Part shown: positions 31,096-36,948 of the stretch, piece by piece
Position numbering within the stretch: the stretch's first letter is position 1
Layout of the letters: each line of letters starts with the position of its first letter
NCBI RefSeq assembly: GCF_003324185.1
Contig: NZ_PXUP01000022.1
Coordinates: 1-36,948 of the forward strand
DNA from: Faecalibacterium prausnitzii
Lineage (GTDB): Bacteria; Bacillota; Clostridia; Oscillospirales; Ruminococcaceae
DNA length: 36,948 nucleotides
Reading direction: 5' to 3'
The notes under the pieces: generated by a model
Seen by the model: only the letters and a program-made list of their open reading frames with translations
The model's database searches: none
What the model was told of the DNA's origin: nothing
Position numbers and translations under genes: made by a program

Positions 31096-32313
31096 ATGAA
31101 ATTAAGAGAATGGAATGCCCATCTGCATGGGCTTGTTGTGTTCCGCGCCCTGCTGAACGACCCTGTTGTGGCAAAGCTTTTAGACCTGACCGACCGCATG
31201 GAGGCCGGCAGCTCCTCCTACGGCCCGGTGTGCGATGCCGTAGCCGCCTTTGAGGCCGCTTTGTTCGAGTACACCACCAACTGGGGCAGCTACCTGAGCA
31301 GCGCCGTGCTGGAGGCCGAGACCATCTGCGTGCGGCAGGCCGCTGCCGGGCAGCTGGACGCGCTGCTGCAAAGCGCCTTGGACAGCGAGCTGCAGTTTTT
31401 GCAGCAGCTGTGCGGGCTGACGCTGGACGAACTGTTCCAGACCGCCTACTCGGAGCAGGCGCAGCGGCCGGAGTTGGCGTTCCTGCCCCGGTGGCAGACC
31501 TGTGAGCTTGACCTTGCCGCCGCCTACACCCAGCGCATGAGCGAGGTGGGCAAAAAGGGCTACGGTATGTTTGCAAAGCACCATGTATTCACGGTGGAGA
31601 ACGGCCAGCTTGTGCCGGTAAAATACCCCGACCCGCAGCGCCTTTCCGAGCTGCCAGGCTACGAGAAGGAGCGGGAAAAGGTGATTGCCAACACAAAGGC
31701 ACTGCTAGCCGGGATGCCCGCCAACAATGTGCTGCTGTACGGTGACGCCGGTACCGGCAAATCCAGCGCGGTAAAGGCCATTGCCAACGAGTTTGCGCCC
31801 GAGGGGCTGCGGCTGGTAGAGGTGAAAAAGAACCAGCTGTACCAGATCCCCGACCTGATGGACAAGCTGGCGGCAAACCCGCTCAAGTTCATTTTGTTCA
31901 TCGACGATCTGAGCTTTACCGCCAACGACGACAACTTTGCCGCCTTGAAGGCCATCCTGGAGGGCAGCGTAGGCGGCCGCGCCCAGAACATTGCGGTGTA
32001 CGCCACTTCCAACCGCCGCCATCTCATCAAGGAGACTCTCTCGGACCGCACCGGCGACGACATCCACGAAGCCGACACCCGGCAGGAGCTGATGAGCCTT
32101 TCTGCCCGGTTCGGCCTGACGGTCACCTTCCAGCGGCCGGAAAAGGCACGGTTCGAGACCATTCTGGAGGAGCTGGCAAAGCAGCACAACATCCAGATGC
32201 CCACCGAGCAGCTGCTGCTCAAGGCCGAGGCCTTCGCTCTGCGTGCCGGCGGCCGCAGCCCCCGGGTGGCCAAGCAATTCATCGAGCAATGCGAGGCCGG
32301 TGTGCAGAAGTAA
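31096..32313 (+). CDS. DUF815-family AAA ATPase
   Basis: This 405-residue protein (MKLREWNAHLHGLVVFRALL) has a helical N-terminal half without recognised motifs and a C-terminal AAA-type domain: Walker A NNVLLYGDAGTGKSSAVKA (about residue 212), Walker B KFILFIDDLSF (about 260) and sensor-like VYATSNRRHLIKE. DUF815 proteins are conserved, with no established function. The ATG at 31096 has AAAAGGGA 8 nt upstream; an in-frame ATG at 31072 is possible. It is monocistronic, with its own promoter and terminator. Confidence 0.88.
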   Translation: MKLREWNAHLHGLVVFRALLNDPVVAKLLDLTDRMEAGSSSYGPVCDAVAAFEAALFEYTTNWGSYLSSAVLEAETICVRQAAAGQLDALLQSALDSELQFLQQLCGLTLDELFQTAYSEQAQRPELAFLPRWQTCELDLAAAYTQRMSEVGKKGYGMFAKHHVFTVENGQLVPVKYPDPQRLSELPGYEKEREKVIANTKALLAGMPANNVLLYGDAGTGKSSAVKAIANEFAPEGLRLVEVKKNQLYQIPDLMDKLAANPLKFILFIDDLSFTANDDNFAALKAILEGSVGGRAQNIAVYATSNRRHLIKETLSDRTGDDIHEADTRQELMSLSARFGLTVTFQRPEKARFETILEELAKQHNIQMPTEQLLLKAEAFALRAGGRSPRVAKQFIEQCEAGVQK

Positions 32314-32336
32314 ACGCACCAGTTTTAAATGTTATC

Positions 32337-32385
32337 AAAAAGCGGGACACCAAAGCATCCGCAGATGCTCCGGTGTCCCGCTTTT
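32337..32385. terminator. Bidirectional terminator (DUF815 / ridA)
   Basis: AAAGCGGGACACC pairs with GGTGTCCCGCTTT, with an inner AGCATC/GATGCT stem, A-run on the left and TTTTCTT on the right. It lies between convergent genes. Confidence 0.9.
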
Positions 32386-32400
32386 CTTGTCTTTATTCGC

Positions 32401-32775
32401 TCAGTCCCGCACGGCGATGCACTCGATCTCCAGCTTTGCGCCCTTGGGGATGGCTGCCACCTGCACACAGCTGCGGGCGGGGAACGGCTCGGCAAAGGCC
32501 TTGGCGTACTCTGCGTTCACTGCGGCAAAATCGTTGATGTCGGCCAGAAAGATCACCGTCTTGACCACGTTGTTCATGGAAAGCCCCGCCTCGGCCAGAA
32601 TCGCCTTCAGGTTGGCAAGGCTCTGGGCGGCCTGCTGCTCCACGGTATCAGCCATGGTGCCGGTGGCTGGGTCTACCGGGAGCTGCCCGGAAACAAACAC
32701 CATATTGCCCAGATCCAGTGCCTGACTGTAAGGGCCGATGGCGGCAGGTGCGTTGGCGGTAGATACGACTTTCAT
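32401..32775 (-). CDS. ridA: RidA-family reactive enamine/imine deaminase
   Basis: This 124-residue protein has the family's IGPYSQAL and MVFVSGQLPVDPATG, the catalytic Arg in PARSCVQVAAIPKGAKLEIECIAV, and the final Glu. RidA hydrolyses 2-aminoacrylate and related intermediates released by PLP dehydratases such as IlvA. It lies 71 nt downstream of ilvA in the same direction, a functionally sensible pairing. AAAGGAG lies 10 nt before the ATG. Confidence 0.95.
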   Translation of the reverse strand: MKVVSTANAPAAIGPYSQALDLGNMVFVSGQLPVDPATGTMADTVEQQAAQSLANLKAILAEAGLSMNNVVKTVIFLADINDFAAVNAEYAKAFAEPFPARSCVQVAAIPKGAKLEIECIAVRD

Positions 32776-32846
32776 AGTATATTTTCTCCTTTATATTACT
32801 TTAAGTTTGATGCAAATTCTCTTTTCACTCAGGCAAACGATGAAGT

Positions 32847-34052
32847 TTACACCCGCTCGCTGACCAGCTGGAAGCCGGCCTTGGTCAGCTCGGTGCGGAT
32901 CTGCTCGATCTGGGCGGCATCGCGGGTCTCCAGCGTCAGCTTGAGGAAGCAGCTGGAGATGGGCATATTGGGGTCGGAGCCGTCATGCTGCACCGACACC
33001 ACATTGCTGCCGCAGCGGGATACCACCTCGGCCACCTTTTTCAGCTGGCCGGGCTTGTCCTCCAGCGCGATGGTCAGGTTTGCCTTGCGGCCGCTCATCA
33101 CAAGACCGCGGGTGATGACGCGGTTCAGGATGTTTACATCAATGTTGCCGCCGGAGATGACGCAGGCCACCTTTTTGCCCTCTACCGGCAGCTTGTGGAA
33201 CAGCACTGCCGCCACCGGCACAGCGCCTGCACCCTCAGCCACCAGCTTCTGGTTCTCCATCAGGGAGAGAATGGCCGCCGCCGTCTCGTCCTCGGTCACG
33301 GTAACGATATCGTCCACATACTGCTCGCATAGCTGATAGGTCAGCTCGCCCGGGGTCTTGACCTGAATACCGTCCGCAAAGGTGGAAGCAGATTTCAGGG
33401 TCTGGTACTTGTGCTCGTGCAGGCTGCGGTACATACTGGGGGCACCCTCGGCCTGTACGCTGTACACCTTGACCTCCGGGCGCAGGGTCTTGATGGCAAA
33501 GGCAATACCGGAAATCAGTCCGCCGCCGCCCACCGGCACCACCACAGCATCCACATCCGGCAGCTGGTCAAGGATCTCCAAGCCGATGGTACCCTGCCCG
33601 GCGATGACCTGCTCGTCATCGTAGGGGTGGATAAAGGTCATGTCGTACTCCTTTTGCAGCTGCACGGCCTTGTCGTGGGCTTCGTCGTAGGTGCCGGGCA
33701 CAAGGCAGACCTCCGCGCCCAGATTTTTGGTGTTTTCCACCTTCATCAGGGGTGCGCCGTCCGGCATACAGACGATGCTGCGGATGCCGCGCCGGGTAGC
33801 CGCCAGCGCCACACCCTGCGCATGGTTGCCCGCAGAGCAGGCAATGACGCCCTTGGCGCTCTCCTCCTCAGAAAGCTGGCTGATTTTATAGTAAGCGCCC
33901 CGCACCTTAAAGCTGCCGGTGGCCTGCAGGTTCTCGGTCTTGAGGTACAGCTGGCAGTCCTTGGACAGCTTGGGGGCTTCGATGAGGTCGGTCTTGCGCG
34001 CCACGTCCTTCAGCACAAAGGCGGCGTGGTAGATCTTATCCAGAGTCAGCAT
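32847..34052 (-). CDS. ilvA: Threonine ammonia-lyase with ACT domain
   Basis: This 401-residue PLP enzyme deaminates threonine to 2-oxobutanoate, the first isoleucine-specific step. The PLP Lys lies in ATGSFKVRGAYYKI (about residue 48), with CSAGNHAQGVALAA, the phosphate-binding VPVGGGGLISGIAFA, and IPVAAVLFHKLP-like late core. Residues about 320-400 form a single ACT domain (ANLTIALEDKPGQLKKVAEVVSRCGSNVVSVQHD). This is the shorter ilvA/tdcB type; whether it is inhibited by isoleucine cannot be told. The ATG at 34052 has AAGGAAG about 8 nt upstream. Confidence 0.94.
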   Translation of the reverse strand: MLTLDKIYHAAFVLKDVARKTDLIEAPKLSKDCQLYLKTENLQATGSFKVRGAYYKISQLSEEESAKGVIACSAGNHAQGVALAATRRGIRSIVCMPDGAPLMKVENTKNLGAEVCLVPGTYDEAHDKAVQLQKEYDMTFIHPYDDEQVIAGQGTIGLEILDQLPDVDAVVVPVGGGGLISGIAFAIKTLRPEVKVYSVQAEGAPSMYRSLHEHKYQTLKSASTFADGIQVKTPGELTYQLCEQYVDDIVTVTEDETAAAILSLMENQKLVAEGAGAVPVAAVLFHKLPVEGKKVACVISGGNIDVNILNRVITRGLVMSGRKANLTIALEDKPGQLKKVAEVVSRCGSNVVSVQHDGSDPNMPISSCFLKLTLETRDAAQIEQIRTELTKAGFQLVSERV

Positions 34053-34087
34053 GACAGATACTTCCTTTATTTTTCGTGATGTCATCC

Positions 34088-34116
34088 AGTATAAGTTACA
34101 AAAATTGTTTTGTCAA
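34088..34116 (-). promoter_or_regulatory. Promoter of ilvA-ridA
   Basis: On the minus strand a perfect TTGACA (34116-34111) and TATACT (34093-34088) are separated by 17 nt, about 35 nt before the ilvA ATG. Confidence 0.8.
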
Positions 34117-34144
34117 ATGAATTCCATTCACGATAAAAGGCGTA

Positions 34145-34188
34145 AAAAAGAGAAAGGCAGTGGTAAAGCCACCGCCTTTCTCTTTTTA
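34145..34188 (-). terminator. Terminator of the telA-lemA-TPM operon
   Basis: AAAGAGAAAGGC(A)GTGG pairs with CCAC(C)GCCTTTCTCTTT around a short TAAAG loop; on the minus strand a TTTTTT run follows. It comes just after the TPM gene stop (34195). Confidence 0.88.
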
Positions 34189-34194
34189 TTCTCA

Positions 34195-35103
34195 TTACCG
34201 CCCACGGCCACCGCCGCCGCCATGGCTGGAACCACCGCCCATGCCACCGAAGCCGCCGCCGAAACCGCCGCGGCCGGCACCGCCCCCGAAGGAGCCGCCG
34301 CCCATGCCGCCAAAGCCGCCGTAGAAGCCGCCCGGCGGGGGCGGCGGGTTATGCGGGCCGCGCCGCCGTCCACGGGGAGGCCGGGGCCCGCCGAAGCACC
34401 ACAGCCAGCCGCAGGGGCTGGCAAAAACATAGGCCATCGACCGGATGATGACGATGAGCAGCACAACGCTGACCACAAGGGTCAGGATGTCGGTCAGGGT
34501 GCTGCCGCCGCTGCTCTGCCCGCCCTGATAGCCGGGCTGCACGGTGCTGCCGTTACCGGTGCCGCCGGAAAGGCTGACGCCGTAGATATCCGCGATGGTG
34601 TTTGCCACGTTGCGGGCACAGGTGGTCACTGCGCCGTCATAATCCTTTGCGGCGAACTGGTCCTCCATGGTCTGGGCGATGGCGCTGGACTGCTTTGCCA
34701 GCGTGGTGTTGCGGAAACCGTCGCCGTAGGTCAGGTAGTAGTCGCCGTCCGCGTACTGTGCCGACTCCATCACAAGCAGGATCAGAACGCCGTTGTTCTT
34801 GGAGGAGGAACCGATGCCCCACGCGTTGAAGGCCTGTGTGGCGTATTCCTCTGTGGAATCATTGCCTGTATATTCTACAGTCAGTACACCGATCTGCGCG
34901 CCGCTGCAGCTGGATTCCAGCTGGGCGTTCAGTTCGGTGATGGTCTGCACGGTGCTGCTGCTCAGCACACCGGCATCGTCCACCACGCACTGATCCTTGG
35001 GCAGGCTGGGCAGCTGGGCGGCAAAAGCCGCCGGGCACAGCACTGCCGCGCTGACCACCACGGCCAGCACCAGTGCGCTGATGCGTTTTGCAAAGTTTTT
35101 CAT
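34195..35103 (-). CDS. TPM-domain membrane-anchored protein with Gly-rich tail
   Basis: This 302-residue protein has a signal peptide (MKNFAKRISALVLAVVVSAA, cut after AAFA near residue 28), an extracellular TPM domain (CVVDDAGVLSSSTVQTITELNAQLE, IGVLTVEYTGNDSTEEYA, NNGVLILLVMES, YLTYGDGF), a membrane helix (LTLVVSVVLLIVIIRSMAYVF, about residues 206-226), and a cytoplasmic tail rich in Arg/Pro then Gly (GGFGGMGGGSFGGGAG and similar). TPM (YgcG/TPM_phosphatase) proteins are linked to membrane or photosystem repair. The ATG overlaps the LemA stop (ATGA), indicating coupled expression. Confidence 0.88.
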   Translation of the reverse strand: MKNFAKRISALVLAVVVSAAVLCPAAFAAQLPSLPKDQCVVDDAGVLSSSTVQTITELNAQLESSCSGAQIGVLTVEYTGNDSTEEYATQAFNAWGIGSSSKNNGVLILLVMESAQYADGDYYLTYGDGFRNTTLAKQSSAIAQTMEDQFAAKDYDGAVTTCARNVANTIADIYGVSLSGGTGNGSTVQPGYQGGQSSGGSTLTDILTLVVSVVLLIVIIRSMAYVFASPCGWLWCFGGPRPPRGRRRGPHNPPPPPGGFYGGFGGMGGGSFGGGAGRGGFGGGFGGMGGGSSHGGGGGRGR

Positions 35104-35858
35104 GCGAAGGGCTCAACCTCCTTCACGCCGGACAAAGCGCCCAGTACACTGGCCGGGAAGCCGCCGACTTCATTCTGATATTCATACACCGCCGTATTGT
35201 ACTGCAAAGTACCAATGATGGTGGCTGCGCTGTTGAACTGGCCGTACTGCCCCTGCACCGCACCCATCTTCATGGGGTCTGCGGCCTGCTCCTGCAATTT
35301 TGCATACAGCTGGTCGATGGCAGCGCCCAGTGCCTGATCGGCCTGATACAGCGCGTGCATCGTGCTGCCCTGATAATAGGGCAGCGAGGTCAGCGACTGG
35401 CTTTTGCCGCCGTTCTGCACCGCCTGCAGGCAAGCGGAGAAATCGTTCAGAGCCGTCTGTGCAGACAGCACCTCGGCGCTGTCTGCACCAAGAGTATTGG
35501 AGGCGGTGGTCAGGATGTTCGCCGCCGTATTCTCCCGGGTGGTCAGCTCCTCGCTCAGGTTATAACCGTTGTCGGCGGCGACCCCTGCGGTGAACCACTG
35601 ACGGGCAGTGTTGTACTTGCCGCGCAGCTTGGCGCTGCCAAAGCCGAAAAAGGCGGCCAGCATCACCACTACGCTCAAGGCCAGCGCCGCCGCCCGGGTG
35701 GAAAGCGCTGCGGGCAGCTTTGCTTCCAGTGCGGCCAGCTTCTGCTGGCGGGGCGTCAGCCTTACAGTCTGCTCCGGCTTTGCTTTTTCGCGGTAGCTGC
35801 CCGCGTCAAAACCGCCGGGAGCGGTTTGTTTGTTCTGAGAAAAATCAGCGTTTGCCAT
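35100..35858 (-). CDS. lemA: LemA-family membrane protein
   Basis: This 252-residue protein has a polar N-terminus, one membrane helix (AAALALSVVVMLAAFFGFG, about residues 56-74) and a helical domain ending in IIGTLQYNTAVYEYQNEVGGFPASVLGALSGVKEVEPF, the C-terminal pattern of LemA proteins (paired helices, F-P-x-S/N and K-E-x-E). LemA often accompanies TPM proteins; its molecular function is not established. The N-terminal cytoplasmic stretch is longer than in classical LemA. It starts 1 nt after the telA stop and overlaps the TPM start. Confidence 0.82.
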   Translation of the reverse strand: MANADFSQNKQTAPGGFDAGSYREKAKPEQTVRLTPRQQKLAALEAKLPAALSTRAAALALSVVVMLAAFFGFGSAKLRGKYNTARQWFTAGVAADNGYNLSEELTTRENTAANILTTASNTLGADSAEVLSAQTALNDFSACLQAVQNGGKSQSLTSLPYYQGSTMHALYQADQALGAAIDQLYAKLQEQAADPMKMGAVQGQYGQFNSAATIIGTLQYNTAVYEYQNEVGGFPASVLGALSGVKEVEPFA

Positions 35859-35859
35859 T

Positions 35860-36948
35860 TCAGCTCCGGATCTCCATCATTTTGGTTTTCAGTTCGTCCT
35901 CGATGCGGGTCAGCTCCTGCTCGGCGGCGGCACGCTTTGCGCGGCCCTCGCTCTGAATCTTGTTCAGCTCGTCCAGCGTCTCGATCAGGCTCTTGTTGGT
36001 CTGCTGCAGGGTCTCGATATCCACGATGCCGCGCTGGCTCTCCTTGGCGGTCTCAATGGTGCCCAGCTTCAGCGCCTCGGCGTTCTTCTTCAGCAGATCG
36101 TTGGTCATGTTGGTCACAGCGCGCTCTGCCTGCATGGCCTGCTGGCTGTGTGCCAGACCCAGTGCCAGCACCATCTGGTTCTTCCACAGCGGGATGGTGT
36201 TCACGATGGTGGACTGGATCTTTTCTGCCATCATGGTGTTGTTGTTCTGCAGCAGACGGATCTGGGGGCCCATCTGCAAACTGATGTTGCGGGTCAGTTC
36301 CAGATCGTACAGCTTTTTCTCAAAGCGCTCGCACTGGTCGGCAAGGTCGCGGGCAGCCTGTGCGTCCTCCGGCAGACCGGAGACCTTGGCCTTATCCATG
36401 GCCTGCTGCAATTCGTTGGCACGCACATCGGCCAGCTTTTTCTTGCCGGCAAGGATATACATACTCAGTTCCTTGAAGTAGGCCATGTTCAGCTCGTACA
36501 TCTTGTCCAGCATGGCGATGTCCTTGAGCAGCTGCACCTGATGGGCTTCCAGCATGGACTGGATCTTTTCCACGTTGGTCTCGGTCTTGTCGTACTTGGT
36601 CTTGAGGGCATCCAGCTGGCTGGTCTTTTTCTTGAAAAAGCCCATAATGCCCTTCTGCTGCTCCTCGTTGGCATCAAAACTCTTCAGCTCGCCAATGAGG
36701 TCGGTGATCATATCGCCCACCTCGCCCAGATCCTTGGTGGACACCTTGGAGAGGGCTGCTTCGGAGAAATCGCCGATCTTCTTCTGGCAGGCAGAGCCGT
36801 ACTGCAGCACCTGCTGGCTGTTGGTGATATCAATCTTCTGGGCAAACTGATCCACCATGGCCTGTTCCTCGGGGCTCAGGTTCACCTGTGCCTCCGGGGC
36901 GGGGGCAGCGGCAGGCTTTTCCTCCTGCGGCACAGCGGCGGGGGTGGG
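35860..36948 (-). CDS. telA: TelA-family toxic anion resistance protein, 5' end cut by window edge
   Basis: The visible 362 codons encode a mostly helical TelA protein: VDQFAQKIDITNSQQVLQYGSACQKKIGDFSEAAL, LLKDIAMLDKMYELNMAYFKELSMYILAG, and MGPQIRLLQNNNTMMAEKIQSTIVNTIPLWKNQMVLALGL, the most conserved block. TelA proteins are associated with tellurite and cell-envelope-antimicrobial tolerance. The frame stays open to the edge through a Pro/Ala stretch (PTPAAVPQEEKPAAAPAPEA); a GTG at 36933 is an unlikely start. It leads a telA-lemA-TPM operon; xpaC often lies upstream, outside this window. Confidence 0.9.
   Translation of the reverse strand, partial: PTPAAVPQEEKPAAAPAPEAQVNLSPEEQAMVDQFAQKIDITNSQQVLQYGSACQKKIGDFSEAALSKVSTKDLGEVGDMITDLIGELKSFDANEEQQKGIMGFFKKKTSQLDALKTKYDKTETNVEKIQSMLEAHQVQLLKDIAMLDKMYELNMAYFKELSMYILAGKKKLADVRANELQQAMDKAKVSGLPEDAQAARDLADQCERFEKKLYDLELTRNISLQMGPQIRLLQNNNTMMAEKIQSTIVNTIPLWKNQMVLALGLAHSQQAMQAERAVTNMTNDLLKKNAEALKLGTIETAKESQRGIVDIETLQQTNKSLIETLDELNKIQSEGRAKRAAAEQELTRIEDELKTKMMEIRS

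Overview
The window looks like chromosome from a Gram-positive gut Clostridium-group bacterium. The GC-rich core genes, strong AGGAGG ribosome sites, a T-box riboswitch, an RpiR-controlled sialic-acid locus and the protein style fit Faecalibacterium or a close Oscillospiraceae/Ruminococcaceae relative. That assignment is inference; no rRNA is present.

Region 1 (1-8760) is the remains of an integrative conjugative element of the Tn1549/CTn type, all on the minus strand. From the chromosomal junction inward it reads: a DUF6462-like small protein, a RepA_N/DUF6017 replication initiator behind a hairpin and a tiny overlapping leader ORF, ParA, ParB, an unknown protein, a DUF3846 protein, PcfB, the VirD4 coupling protein and a shortened Maff2 protein. 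The usual VirB6/VirB4/peptidase/relaxase block does not follow. Instead there is an A+T-rich ECF sigma/anti-sigma pair with its own ECF-type promoter, then a second sigma-70-like gene cut by the window edge.

Region 2 (8765-13495): greA-lysS behind a perfect consensus promoter, then a large secreted repeat protein whose 5' UTR carries a run of eleven C residues. This is the best phase-variation candidate in the window.

Region 3 (13505-22046): a complete sialic-acid uptake and catabolism operon on the minus strand. It encodes a solute-binding lipoprotein, two permeases, NanA, YhcH/NanQ, NanE, a ROK kinase (probable NanK) and an SGNH esterase. A divergent RpiR regulator and three matching palindromes lie in the shared intergenic region. 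No ABC ATPase and no nagA/nagB are present.

Region 4 (22051-25375): a Bax-inhibitor-1 membrane protein, HemW, tRNA-Tyr with nearby partial tRNA-end copies, and a lone phosphoglycosyl transferase.

Region 5 (25382-34116): the branched-chain amino acid operon ilvB-ilvN-ilvC-ilvD, led by a T-box with a probable isoleucine specifier and carrying a small inverted-repeat element between ilvC and ilvD. A DUF815 ATPase follows on the plus strand, then ilvA-ridA on the minus strand.

Region 6 (34145-36948): a tightly packed telA-lemA-TPM membrane-stress operon, with telA cut by the right edge.

No CRISPR array, rRNA or complete insertion sequence was seen.
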